Shown here: positions 27,870 through 36,634 of the stretch, piece by piece | Layout: each line of letters starts with the position of its first letter | Numbering within the stretch: the stretch's first letter is position 1 | Translations under genes and position numbers: made by a program | Origin: Micromonospora wenchangensis | GTDB taxonomy: Bacteria; Actinomycetota; Actinomycetes; Mycobacteriales; Micromonosporaceae | Direction: 5' to 3' | Length of the DNA stretch: 64,000 nucleotides | Assembly (NCBI RefSeq): GCF_002210435.1 | Contig: NZ_MZMV01000014.1 | Coordinates: 1 to 64,000, forward strand | Notes under the pieces: generated by a model | What the model was told of the DNA's origin: nothing | Databases searched by the model: none | What the model saw: the letters and a program-made list of their open reading frames with translations, nothing else

Positions 27870-29093
27870 TCACCCGGCCGGGTCGGTGTCCCGGTCGCTC
27901 GGGCGGGGCACCGGCACCGGGTCGGTCCGCTGGGGCCGGTCGGGCTCGGTGAGCTGGAGCAGGCGGTACATGGTGCGCCGCAGCAGCGCCGCGGCGTCGC
28001 CCGGGCGGGCGGTCAACGCGCCCAGCACCGCCGCCGGGTCGATCCCGCCGGTGAGAGCGAGCTGGGGCAGCAGCGGCCGGTGCGGGTCCAGCCGGGGCGC
28101 GTGGAGGGCGAGCAGATGTTGCGGCGTACCGGGGGCGGGCGTCGGCCCCGGGGCGGGGAGCATCAGGGTCCGACGTCCGACGGCGGCGGCGTAGGCGGTG
28201 ACGGAGCCGTGGTCACCGATGACGTGGTCGGCGGCGACCACCGGGGGCCGCCAGTCCTCGCTCGGTCCGGGCAGCAGCAGCCCGGCGTCGAGGCAGCTCC
28301 GGAGCCAGGCGCGGATCTGGCGGTGCCCGTGGGCGGCCCAGATCGCCGGGTGCAGCAGCGCGGCGACCCGGTAGCGCTCGGCCGGGAGCTGTGCCATCAC
28401 CTGCGGTAGCAGGTCGGGCCAACGTCCGAAGCTGCCGTCCGGGCCCCAGGTGGAGGCGACCACCACGAGTTCCTGGTTTTCGTCCAGCCCCATGGCCCGC
28501 CGGTAGTCCGGGCGGCGGGGCAGGCTGGCGACGAGCCGGTCGACGCAGGGGTCACCGACGACCACCGCCGTCCCGAGCGCCTGCGGGCACTGCCGTCGCA
28601 GCACCTCCACCTCGTATTCGTGGGAGAGGGCGAGAGCCGCCGGGAGCACCCGTCCGTCGTGGGTGAGCCGTTGCGCGTCGAGACCGTAGACGGGGCGGTC
28701 GGCGGGTGCCGGTCCAGCGGTCGGGCCGGAACGCACCCGCTTGCTGCGCCCGGCTCCGTGGGCCAGCAGCAGCAGGGGCGCGTGGAGTTGGTGCAGTCCG
28801 CCGTGGGCGGCGGCGAGGCCGAGGTCGAAGCGTTCCCGGACGGCCTGCTGCCAGGGCAGGACGAGCGCGCCGAGCCCGTCGAGGAGTTGTTCCACCCGGT
28901 GGTTGAAGACGTCCGGGGCGATGGTGAAGACCACCTGCACCCGGGGGTCGCTCTCGACGTATCCGATGACGTCGAGCAACCGGTGGCAGCTCGCGAGGGT
29001 GTGGGTCACGACGAGCACCGTGTGGCAGCCCGACCGGGTCACCCAGCGGTCGGCATCGATCCCGACGGGAGCGGGTGACCACGCCGACGTCAT
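27870..29093 (-). CDS. Unassigned GT-B-like protein (CDP-glycerol transferase-like fold)
   Basis: A 407-aa soluble protein. It shows a Rossmann-like first half (TVLVVTHTLASCHRLLDVI, VVFTIAPDVFNHRV) and a second half with VVVASTWGPDGSF, YRVAALLHPAIWAAHG and VVAADHVIGDHGSVTAYAAAV. The last block (D-H-G-S-V-T-x-Y-A) resembles the nucleotide-binding end of TagB/TagF glycerophosphotransferases and related GT-B enzymes. Substrates are unknown and no wall-polymer cluster surrounds it. GAAGGGG lies 6 bases before the ATG. It is convergent with the SpoIIE phosphatase gene. I am confident it is a gene, less so of the fold. Confidence 0.7.
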   Translation of the reverse strand: MTSAWSPAPVGIDADRWVTRSGCHTVLVVTHTLASCHRLLDVIGYVESDPRVQVVFTIAPDVFNHRVEQLLDGLGALVLPWQQAVRERFDLGLAAAHGGLHQLHAPLLLLAHGAGRSKRVRSGPTAGPAPADRPVYGLDAQRLTHDGRVLPAALALSHEYEVEVLRRQCPQALGTAVVVGDPCVDRLVASLPRRPDYRRAMGLDENQELVVVASTWGPDGSFGRWPDLLPQVMAQLPAERYRVAALLHPAIWAAHGHRQIRAWLRSCLDAGLLLPGPSEDWRPPVVAADHVIGDHGSVTAYAAAVGRRTLMLPAPGPTPAPGTPQHLLALHAPRLDPHRPLLPQLALTGGIDPAAVLGALTARPGDAAALLRRTMYRLLQLTEPDRPQRTDPVPVPRPSDRDTDPAG

Positions 29094-29214
29094 GGCTCGC
29101 CCCTTCGGTCGTCCTGTCCTACTGTCCGATCAGGACGGTACCGTCGACGCGGGGTTCCTAGCAGCTTCGGGCGGTCCACGCAGACGGCGACGGCCGGCCG
29201 ACCCGCGACGCGAA

Positions 29215-29246
29215 GCGGCCGGGACCGCCACGGCGGTCCCGGCCGC
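29215..29246 (-). terminator. Hairpin after the DUF1080 protein gene
   Basis: 15-bp arms GCGGCCGGGACCGCC and GGCGGTCCCGGCCGC almost back to back, 20 bases beyond the stop of the leftward DUF1080 gene. Confidence 0.65.
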
Positions 29247-29265
29247 GTCCCCCGCCGGGCCCGGG

Positions 29266-32259
29266 TCACCCGTCCAGCGGTTTGATCCAGATGTTGCGGT
29301 ACTGGACGGGGTTGCCGTGGTCCTGGAGCCGGATCGCGCCGGCCGCCGGGCCCTCGGGCCGGCTGCCGCCGGTCGGGCCGAGGATCTCCACGTCGTCGTG
29401 CACGGTGACGCCGTTCCACACCACGGTCACCCGGGGGTTCGCCACCTTGACGCCGGCCGCGTCGTAGCGGGCCTGGCGGTACTCGATGACGTACGTCTGC
29501 CAGGTCTGCGGCGGTCGGGCCGCGTTCACGTCGGGCGCCTTCTGGGTGTAGATGGCGGCGGCGTCGTTGTTCTGCGGCGGGTCGATGCCGAACGAGTCGA
29601 GCACCTGGATCTCGTAGCGGTCCTGGAGGTAGACGCCGCTGTTGGCGCGCTGCTGGCCGGTCACCTCCGGCGGGTAGAGCGGCAGGTTGAACTCGACGTG
29701 CAGCCGGAAGTCGCCGAACGCCTGCACGGTACGCAGGTCGCCGCCGCGTACGGTCATGGTGTTGCCGTCGAGCGTCCACTCCGGTTCGCGCCCGTCGGTG
29801 TGCTGCCACTCGGTGAGGTCACCGCCGTCGAACAGGGTGATCCGTTCCCCGCGTGGCCGGACGGCGAGCACGTCGAGGTTGACGTGCCCGGAGTCGGCGC
29901 TCTCCTTGCGGTACTCGACGATGTTGCGTCCGCGCCGCAGGTGCGCCTTCGTGGTGACCGTGCCCCACTCCTCCCAGGTGACGGTGGACGGGAAGACGGT
30001 CTGTTCGATCCGCTTGCCGTTGACGTACAGGCTGAGTTGCTTGGGGCCGGAGAACGGGTTCGGGCCGTTGCTGTAGCGCATCGCCAGGTCGTGGTTGCCG
30101 GCCTCGGGGACGTCGACGGAGATCCGGGTCGACGCGCCGTCGTCGGCGAACCCGGCGGCGAAGCCGGCACCGGAGTAGGCGGCGTGGTCGGTGGCCATCC
30201 CGACGCCGACGGTGCGACCCTCCTCGGCCTCGAAGAACGTCTGCGGCTGGGCCACCCGGCCGGGGATCTCGTTGAGCGTGTACCAGGCCTCGGTGTTCCA
30301 CAACTGCTCGCCGTCGGCGGCGGAGAACGGGCGCGGCGAGCGGACGTGCACCACCCGGTTCTCCTTGAGGCCGGGGATGCGCAGCCGGACGGTCCGCCCG
30401 TTGGCCGCCAGCACCGCCCTGGTCACTGTGAGTTTCTCCAGGTCGAGCTTGGGACCGCCGTACTGGCTGGTCGCCCCGTAGCGCCACTGCGTCACCTGGT
30501 ACGCCTCGGCGAGCCGGGCGGCGGTCTCGGCCGAGACCGGCTCGGTGTACTCCAGGTCGAACCCGTTGGCGGTGGCCCGCATCTGCTTGACCTCGAAGGT
30601 CGAGGTGCCGTTGGGGGTGAGCTTCTGGAGGCCGTAGCTGAGTTTGCCCTCCTGGCCCCAGTTGCCGCCGGCACCCACGCCGCCTACGTAGAGCGCGCCG
30701 TCGGGGCCGAGGGTGACCTCGTTGACGCCGGCCTCCAGGCCCTGGGTGTGCCGGAACACCGCCCCCTGGTACTGCCCCTCGACCTCGTCGAGGTACACCC
30801 GTTGCAGGCCGCCGTAGGTGACGTCGCCGACGACGACCTGCCCGGCGTACGGGCCCTGGGTCAACAGCACCGGGCTGGACGGGGAGTTGCCGATCTCGTT
30901 CTGCGGGAGCCAGACGATCGGCCGGCTCACCGGCTTGTCGTCGTACGGCCCGTCTGGGGTGGTGTAGTGGTTGAAGAACGCCCCCTGCTGGATCTGGACC
31001 AGCTTGGACGCGGGCAGCCAACCGCCCTGGTTGTCGGTGACGAGGACCTCGCCGCGCGGCCCCCAGCCGATCCCGTTCGGGGTGCGCAGTCCGCCGGCCA
31101 CGTACGTGATCTTGCCGGTCCGGGCGTTGACCTTGATCGAGGTGCCCCGGTTCGGCGCGGGCTGCGGCACGGTGGTGGCCCCGCCCTGGTTGATCGCGAC
31201 CGACAGGTTGAGGTGGAAGAACCCGTCCCGGTAGAGCAGGCCGAACGCGAACTCGTGGAAGTTGCCGCCCCACGGCCAGGTGGCGACCGTACGCCGGTCG
31301 TCGGCGACGCCGTCGTCGTCGGTGTCGCGCAGCGCGGTCAGTTCGTGCTTCTGGCTGACGTAGACGGTGCCGTCGACCACGGCGACGCCCTGCGGCTCGC
31401 GCAGCCCGTCGGCGAACCGGCGGTAGGTGACCTGGTCGGGACCGGTCGCGTCGGTCGCCCCCTCGGCCACCCAGATCTCGCCGGTGGCGTTGTCGGTGCC
31501 GCCCCAGGTGCTCAGCACCAGCGCGCCGTCGGGCCGGAACGCCATCCCGGTGACCTGCGGCCGGAACCCGTCGGGGCGCATGTCGGTGAGGGTGTAGCCG
31601 GGGTGCACCCGGTCGAGCGGCAGGCCGTCGCCGGCCGAGTCGGTGGCGCCCTCGCAGTACTTCCAGCCGGGCGCGGTGACCCGGACGACCCCGGCGTCGG
31701 TGCTCAGCGCGGAGGTCGGGACGAGGGTGAAGTCGGTGCTGCCCGGTGGACGCCACTCCAGCCGGAGCACCTGGCCGCCGCCGTCGTCGAAGTGCTCGAT
31801 GCGCAGCGGGTGCCGGCCGGCGGTGAGGGTGGCCGACCCCTCCCTGGCGGTTTCCCCGTGCAGTCCGTCGTGGTCGACGACGACGGTGTCGCCGATCCTC
31901 AGTCGGGAGCCGTCGTCGCTGGTGAGGCGGAAGGCGTAGGTGCCGTCGACGGGTGCGGCGAGGTTGCCGGTGACGTGGCTGACGAACCGGTCGGAGAGCC
32001 CGAAGTCGTCGGTGCTGCTCCAGTTGACCTGCGGCATCAGCTTGTCGACGTTGGGCGTCTGGGCGGGCTTGAGGGTGCACAGCGCCGACAGCGGGGTGCC
32101 CATGTCGTACGTACGCAGGGTGACGCCGGGTTCCTGGGGTGGCAGGTCGGCGGCGGGGGCGGCGGTGGCCGGGGCGACGGACCCGGTGGCGAGGGCGGTC
32201 GCCAGGGCGGTGCCGGCGGCCACGAGCGCGGATCTGCGCCGCCGGTGCGGGGTGGTCAT
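29266..32259 (-). CDS. Large secreted PA14 / beta-propeller / CBM / DUF1080 protein
   Basis: A 997-aa exported protein. After a signal peptide (about residues 1-34) comes a PA14-like domain (VDGTYAFRLTSDDGSRLRIGDT). Next is a propeller of the gluconolactonase/sugar-dehydrogenase type (about 200-560: MAFRPDGALVLSTWGG, LREPQGVAVVDGTVYV, GGLRTPNGIGWGPRGEV). A carbohydrate-binding CBM6/35-like domain follows (about 660-800: FFEAEEGRTVG, AGNHDLAMRYSNG). A C-terminal DUF1080 jelly roll closes it (LFDGGDLTEWQH through QYRNIWIKPLDG). DUF1080 members include 3-keto-disaccharide hydrolases. A role in extracellular glycan breakdown is inferred. GGAGG lies 5 bases before the ATG. It is monocistronic. Confidence 0.88.
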   Translation of the reverse strand: MTTPHRRRRSALVAAGTALATALATGSVAPATAAPAADLPPQEPGVTLRTYDMGTPLSALCTLKPAQTPNVDKLMPQVNWSSTDDFGLSDRFVSHVTGNLAAPVDGTYAFRLTSDDGSRLRIGDTVVVDHDGLHGETAREGSATLTAGRHPLRIEHFDDGGGQVLRLEWRPPGSTDFTLVPTSALSTDAGVVRVTAPGWKYCEGATDSAGDGLPLDRVHPGYTLTDMRPDGFRPQVTGMAFRPDGALVLSTWGGTDNATGEIWVAEGATDATGPDQVTYRRFADGLREPQGVAVVDGTVYVSQKHELTALRDTDDDGVADDRRTVATWPWGGNFHEFAFGLLYRDGFFHLNLSVAINQGGATTVPQPAPNRGTSIKVNARTGKITYVAGGLRTPNGIGWGPRGEVLVTDNQGGWLPASKLVQIQQGAFFNHYTTPDGPYDDKPVSRPIVWLPQNEIGNSPSSPVLLTQGPYAGQVVVGDVTYGGLQRVYLDEVEGQYQGAVFRHTQGLEAGVNEVTLGPDGALYVGGVGAGGNWGQEGKLSYGLQKLTPNGTSTFEVKQMRATANGFDLEYTEPVSAETAARLAEAYQVTQWRYGATSQYGGPKLDLEKLTVTRAVLAANGRTVRLRIPGLKENRVVHVRSPRPFSAADGEQLWNTEAWYTLNEIPGRVAQPQTFFEAEEGRTVGVGMATDHAAYSGAGFAAGFADDGASTRISVDVPEAGNHDLAMRYSNGPNPFSGPKQLSLYVNGKRIEQTVFPSTVTWEEWGTVTTKAHLRRGRNIVEYRKESADSGHVNLDVLAVRPRGERITLFDGGDLTEWQHTDGREPEWTLDGNTMTVRGGDLRTVQAFGDFRLHVEFNLPLYPPEVTGQQRANSGVYLQDRYEIQVLDSFGIDPPQNNDAAAIYTQKAPDVNAARPPQTWQTYVIEYRQARYDAAGVKVANPRVTVVWNGVTVHDDVEILGPTGGSRPEGPAAGAIRLQDHGNPVQYRNIWIKPLDG

Positions 32260-32520
32260 GGTGCCTCCAGTGGTGGTGGGCCCGGCCGGGGGACCGCGCC
32301 ACTTTCTCCCGTTGGCGGTTCGGTATGGAATGCGTCACACCGAAGATTGATCGCAGACACTAGCACTTTGGATCGATTCGGGGAAACTTTTCGATGGTTG
32401 TGCAAAAGTCGACCGGGGGTGGGTCGAATCCACCGGCTCGTGGGCTGGTGGGCGGGGTCGGGGGTGAGGCACTATGCCCATGGAATCCGCGCAGCTCAAG
32501 CCAGGACTGGTAGGTGAACC

Positions 32521-33192
32521 GTGCCGCTGCCCCGTCGCGTGGTCGTTTCCGGTGTGGTCGCCACGGCCGTCCTCGGCACGGCGGTGGGCGTGGCCGTCTG
32601 GGCCGGTCGGGACGACCCGGCGTACCAACCGCCGACGTCCCGGGTGGTACAGCCCGGCGCACCCGGGCAGCCGGGCCGGCAACTGTCCGGCACCGACCTG
32701 TCGCAGGTCTCGCCGCCCGGGTTCACCGCCGCCGACAGCCGGTTCGTGCAGGGCATGATCCCCCACCACACCCAGGCCCTGGCGATGACCGCGCTGCTGG
32801 CCGGGCGCACCACCAGCCCCGACGTGACGCTGCTGGCCAAGCGGATCGAGGTGTCGCAGGGCGACGAGATCGCCCGGATGCGTACCTGGCTCGCCGAGCG
32901 CAACGTGCCTGCCGCCGGCCCGCACGACGGGGCGGCGCATGACGCGCTCATGCCGGGGATGCTCACCGCCGCCCAGTTCGAGCAGCTCAAGCAGGCACGC
33001 GGGACGGAGTTCGACAGGCTCTTCCTCACCGCGATGATCCGCCACCACCAGGGCGCACTGACCATGGTGGAGCAGTTGTACGCCGCCGGTGGTGGCCTGG
33101 AACCGGCGAGCGACCAGTTCGCCCGGGAGGTCAACGCCGACCAGGGCATCGAGATCCAGCGCATGCAGCAGATGCTGGCCAAGCTCGGCTGA
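32521..33192 (+). CDS. DUF305 protein, membrane-anchored
   Basis: A 223-aa DUF305 protein with an N-terminal membrane anchor (VVVSGVVATAVLGTAVGVAVWAG) and no lipobox, so it is probably tethered rather than lipidated. Both signatures are intact: GMIPHHTQALAM and AMIRHHQGALTM. Unlike the copper-island paralogue it has only a short Met-poor loop between them. GTG start. It faces the LVIVD gene tail to tail across a repeat block and a shared hairpin; DUF305 and LVIVD genes are often neighbours in actinobacteria, from memory. Confidence 0.85.
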   Translation: MPLPRRVVVSGVVATAVLGTAVGVAVWAGRDDPAYQPPTSRVVQPGAPGQPGRQLSGTDLSQVSPPGFTAADSRFVQGMIPHHTQALAMTALLAGRTTSPDVTLLAKRIEVSQGDEIARMRTWLAERNVPAAGPHDGAAHDALMPGMLTAAQFEQLKQARGTEFDRLFLTAMIRHHQGALTMVEQLYAAGGGLEPASDQFAREVNADQGIEIQRMQQMLAKLG

Positions 33193-33193
33193 C

Positions 33194-33318
33194 CGGGTCG
33201 CCGGCCCAGGCCCGGTCGCCGGCCAAGGCCCGCCGGCCCGTGCCCGGTCGCCGGCCAAGACCCGTCGGCTCCTGCCCGTTCGCCGGTCCAGCCCCCGTCG
33301 CCGGCCCGTGCCGGAACG
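33194..33318. repeat. Degenerate GC-rich repeats after the second DUF305 gene
   Basis: Five degenerate copies of GGTCGCCGGCC. Three of them (33213, 33245 and 33277) are spaced exactly 32 bases apart, with flanking CCCGTGCCC-like blocks. It is non-coding in all frames I can read sensibly and lies directly before the terminator. Confidence 0.6.
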
Positions 33319-33319
33319 G

Positions 33320-33354
33320 CCGGGGCCTGCCCAGCATCACTGGGCAGGCCCCGG
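33320..33354. terminator. Bidirectional hairpin between DUF305 and LVIVD genes
   Basis: Perfect 15-bp arms CCGGGGCCTGCCCAG and CTGGGCAGGCCCCGG with loop CATCA, between two convergent genes. Confidence 0.85.
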
Positions 33355-33391
33355 GTTCAGGCGGTCCGTGGGCCCGGTCGGGCCGGGCGGG

Positions 33392-35941
33392 TCACCTGTC
33401 GAACTGGTCGATCAGCGCCTGGGCGTCGCGGACCAGCAGGTTGCGCGCGCCGATGGCGTTGAGCGCGCGGGCCTGGTCGAGGAAGGCGGTCAGCTGGGTG
33501 ACCGCCTCCGCCGGCTGGCCGCTACCGGCCGCCGCGGCGGCCTTGCCGAGGCTGGTGGTCAGCTTGTCGGCGTTGCCCGCGCTGACGGTGCCGGCGGACC
33601 GGTAACCGTCGACGAGGGCCTGCAGGTCGGCGAAGGACGTCGTGGTGGTGAACGTGACGGACCGGTTGGTGGTGTTACCGGCCTTGTCCTTCGCGGTCAC
33701 CGTCAGGGTGTGGCTGCCCAGCGGAAGGCCGGACAGGGTGACCGTGGCGCCCCGGGCGACCCGCTTGCCGTCCAGCAGCGCGCTGTCCGGGTTGATGCCG
33801 GGCCCGGAGCCGGTGTCGGTGACCGTCCAGTCCACCGTCACCGTGCCGGAGTCGCCGTACGCCGTGCCCTCGGTCAGCCCGGACACCTGCACCTCGGGGG
33901 CGGTCCGGTCGATCTTGAGCCACTGGCTGCCCTGCCGGGAGGTGTTGCCGGCCGCGTCGACCGCCCGGTACCGCACCGACCCCTTTACCTCGGCACTGAT
34001 CGTGGCGACGCCGCTGGCCGGCACGTCCACCCAGGTCACGCCGTCGTCGACGGAGTACTGGCCGGTCCACATGCCGGGGATCAGGCCGGCCAGGGTGAGC
34101 GTGACGGCATCGGTGTACCAGCCGTTGTTACCGGTCGGCTCGGCCGGGCCCACCGTGGCGGAGACCCGGGGGTTGAAGGTGTCCGCGAGGTCCACCAAGG
34201 CCTGGCGGAGCGTCCCGTACACCGTGGCGTCGAGCCGGTCGGCGAGGGTCCGCAGTTGGGTCTCGGCGGCGAACCGCCTGCCCTCGGCGGCGAACCCGCT
34301 GGCCCGGCCCAGGGCCGTGTCGACCTCCGCGCTCAACGCCTGGTCGATCGCGCCGGCCCGTACCCCCTGGTCGTGGTAAGCGCGGACGAGCGCGAAGCTC
34401 GGCGTCCAACTGATCTTCGGCTGCCCCTGTGCGTTGAACCCGGCGAGCTTCACCTGGGCGGCTGCCTCGATCTCGGCCGCCGACAGGTGGGCGCTGGGCT
34501 TCAGCGCGAACACGTCGAAGCCCCGGGCGATCTCGTTGCCGTACAGGTTGCCGTTGTACCAGTACGCCGACCAGAAGCCACCCAGCACGAGGGCGTTCGG
34601 GTTGACCGGGCCCCGGTCGAAGTATGCGATCTCGTGCGGGTTCCTGGAGTCGGTGAAGTCGAACACCGAGATGCCGCCCTGGTACCAGGCCTGCACCATG
34701 ACGTCGCGGCCGGGCACCGGGATCAGCGAGCCGTTGTGCGCGACGCAGTTCTCCTGCAACGACTGGGGCACCGGCAGCTTGTAGTAGCTGGCGAAGGTCA
34801 GCTTCCGGTCGACGATGTCGAAGATGGCGTTGGCGCCCCACTGCGGCAGGTCGGTGTCCCGGCAACGCGCGCCGCTACCACCGCCCCACTCGTCGGTGAA
34901 GATCACCTTGGTGCCGTCGTTGTTGAACGTCGCCGAGTGCCAGTACGCGAAGTTCGGGTCGGCCACCTCGTCGATCCGCTTCGGGTTCGCCGGGTCCGAG
35001 ATGTCGATCAGGATGCCATTGCCCTGGCATGCGCCGGCCGCCAGCCCGATCTCCGGGTACGCGGTGATGTCGTGGCAGGCGTTGGTGTTCGGCGTCGGCG
35101 ACCAGGTCGACCCGGACGGGTGCCGGGGCGTGACCGGGCCGTTCTGGAGGCCGTCGACCCGGCCGGTGACCGGGTCCTGGAACAGCCTCGGCTGGTTCAC
35201 CACGGCGGCGTCCTGCGGCGCGGCCAGCGGCACCTTGATGACGTCGATCCGCCACCGCGACGGGTTCTCCCCGTCGGCGGCGTTGTTGTTGCAACCCTCC
35301 ATCGTGGTCGCCGGGCGCACCGAGGTGGTGCCGGAGACGTAGACGTAGATGTTGTCGGCGTCGCGGGGGTCGGTCACCACGGAGTGCGTGTGCGAGCCAC
35401 GGCAGAGTTGGACGGCCGCCACCTGCACCGGGCTGCGGACGTCGCTGATGTCGAAGACCCGCACCCCCTGGAACCGGGTGCCGACGTTGGGGTTGGTGCC
35501 GCAGTCGACCCTGCCCCGGCTCTCCTCGACCGACATGAACAGCAGGTTGCCGTGCACGGAGAGGTCGCCCTGCCCGCCGGGGCACACGACGCTGGTGACC
35601 AGCGTCGGCTCGGCCGGGTCGGCGATGTCGACGACGGTGAACCCGTTGTAGTTGCCCTGGAAGGCGTACCGGCCGCCGAAGGCGAGATCCGAGTTGTAGT
35701 ACCCGCCGTTGCCCGGGTTCGTCGGGTCGACGAATCCGGCGGGCTTGTCGCGGTGCGCGACGTGTTCCAGATTGCTGACCGCGGACTGTGCGTCGAGCCA
35801 GCCGCCGCCGAGGCCGACGCGCGGATCGGGGTCCGCCGCCGCCGCGGTGCCGGGGAGCGCGCCGGCCAGCAGCAGCCCCGCGGCTATCAGGCCGAGGGTC
35901 CGTCGACCCCGGCGTGCCCTGGTGGTTGGGGGAATTGTCAT
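33392..35941 (-). CDS. Secreted LVIVD-repeat protein with FIMAH-like C-terminus
   Basis: An 849-aa exported protein. Signal peptide residues 1-37 (PGTAAAAD). Residues about 40-520 are an LVIVD-type propeller with repeats of the form FTVVDIADPAEPTLV, VRVFDISDVRSPVQV and GILIDISDPANPKRI, plus conserved cysteines. Around 620-770 are one or two Ig-like or OmpL47-type domains (GWYTDAVTLTLAGL, HTLTVTAKDKAGNTTNR), and a helical FIMAH-like domain ends the protein. It is probably a surface scaffold or binding protein; no catalytic motif is seen. The ATG at 35941 has GGAAGG 6 bases upstream. It is convergent with a DUF305 gene. Confidence 0.87.
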   Translation of the reverse strand: MTIPPTTRARRGRRTLGLIAAGLLLAGALPGTAAAADPDPRVGLGGGWLDAQSAVSNLEHVAHRDKPAGFVDPTNPGNGGYYNSDLAFGGRYAFQGNYNGFTVVDIADPAEPTLVTSVVCPGGQGDLSVHGNLLFMSVEESRGRVDCGTNPNVGTRFQGVRVFDISDVRSPVQVAAVQLCRGSHTHSVVTDPRDADNIYVYVSGTTSVRPATTMEGCNNNAADGENPSRWRIDVIKVPLAAPQDAAVVNQPRLFQDPVTGRVDGLQNGPVTPRHPSGSTWSPTPNTNACHDITAYPEIGLAAGACQGNGILIDISDPANPKRIDEVADPNFAYWHSATFNNDGTKVIFTDEWGGGSGARCRDTDLPQWGANAIFDIVDRKLTFASYYKLPVPQSLQENCVAHNGSLIPVPGRDVMVQAWYQGGISVFDFTDSRNPHEIAYFDRGPVNPNALVLGGFWSAYWYNGNLYGNEIARGFDVFALKPSAHLSAAEIEAAAQVKLAGFNAQGQPKISWTPSFALVRAYHDQGVRAGAIDQALSAEVDTALGRASGFAAEGRRFAAETQLRTLADRLDATVYGTLRQALVDLADTFNPRVSATVGPAEPTGNNGWYTDAVTLTLAGLIPGMWTGQYSVDDGVTWVDVPASGVATISAEVKGSVRYRAVDAAGNTSRQGSQWLKIDRTAPEVQVSGLTEGTAYGDSGTVTVDWTVTDTGSGPGINPDSALLDGKRVARGATVTLSGLPLGSHTLTVTAKDKAGNTTNRSVTFTTTTSFADLQALVDGYRSAGTVSAGNADKLTTSLGKAAAAAGSGQPAEAVTQLTAFLDQARALNAIGARNLLVRDAQALIDQFDR

Positions 35942-36280
35942 GTGTCGCCTTCCGATCGAAGACCAGCCGCGACGTCCACATCGGGAGAAACGCGTCGCGT
36001 GAGTAAGGACCGTACCGACGATGCGGTGCTGGTCAAGACGTCCAGGTGAGCTATGTACGCGTTTGCGCGGCAAGCCGTACGCAATTGCTCCCGGGGGCTC
36101 ACGCAGGTCACGACAGTCGTAGGAGCCGCGGCCCCGGTCCTTACGCCACTCGTCGAGTCGCCGGCTGCCGCCGGGACGTACCCGGCGGACGTCTCCGAGC
36201 GCTCATGTTCGGTTTCTGGCACCGTGGGTACGAGGTACCGCGTCACCGGATGTCCGGTACGCTCGACGAAGGGGGTTCAG
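35942..36280. other. Divergent promoter region between LVIVD and STAS genes
   Basis: 339 bases without a convincing gene. Besides the sigma-B-type promoter listed separately, the stretch 36,050-36,090 is relatively AT-rich (GTACGCGTTTGCGCGG) and may hold the LVIVD promoter. No RNA gene or palindrome of note. Confidence 0.5.
36207..36231 (+). promoter_or_regulatory. Sigma-B/F-type promoter of the STAS gene
   Basis: GTTC at 36207-36210, 15 bases, GGGTAC at 36226-36231, close to the sigma-B/F pattern (GTTT or GNNT, 14-16 bases, GGGTAC/T). The predicted start is near 36239, 42 bases before the GTG of the STAS gene. Self-regulation of partner-switching genes by their sigma factor is common. Confidence 0.55.
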
Positions 36281-36628
36281 GTGGGATTCGCGCTGTCGAC
36301 CCGCCGGGAGGGGGCCGGCGCGGTGGTCGAAGTCGTCGGCGACCTGGACATGAGCACCACGCCCCAGTTGCGGGAACGGTTACGCGAAGTGGTCGAGGGC
36401 GGCACCCGGGTGGTGGTGGTCGACCTGACCGGCGTCGGGTTCATGGACTCCAGCGGCCTCGGCGCGCTGGTGGTCGCCTATCGTGAGCTGCGGGAACGCG
36501 GCGGCTGGCTGGGGCTGGCCGGGGTGCGCCGGTCGGTCCGCACGGTGTTGTCGATCACCTCGGTCGACCAGGTCATCACCGTCTTCGACACGGTGCGCGA
36601 CGCCGAGGCGGCGGCCCCGGCGGCGTGA
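36281..36628 (+). CDS. STAS-domain anti-sigma factor antagonist
   Basis: A 115-aa RsbV/SpoIIAA-like protein. The core VVEVVGDLDMSTTPQLRERL, VVVVDLTGVGFMDSSGLGALVVA contains the phosphorylatable serine pair (MDSSGLG). In its unphosphorylated form it would capture an RsbW-like kinase and release a sigma factor. GTG start 5 bases after GGGGG; longer upstream frames have no coding character. It ends 6 bases from the end of the convergent SpoIIE phosphatase gene, its likely activator. Confidence 0.9.
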   Translation: MGFALSTRREGAGAVVEVVGDLDMSTTPQLRERLREVVEGGTRVVVVDLTGVGFMDSSGLGALVVAYRELRERGGWLGLAGVRRSVRTVLSITSVDQVITVFDTVRDAEAAAPAA

Positions 36629-36634
36629 GCGTCC

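Noticed and set aside
28741..32517. A plus-strand frame of over 1200 codons opposite the DUF1080 protein
   Set aside because: Shadow of the real minus-strand gene, with no domain and a biased composition.
33194..33318. Possible CRISPR array
   Set aside because: The units are degenerate, spacers are not distinct, and no cas genes are present.
33089..36049. A plus-strand frame of nearly 1000 codons opposite the LVIVD gene
   Set aside because: Shadow of the real gene; it also runs through the repeat block and terminator.
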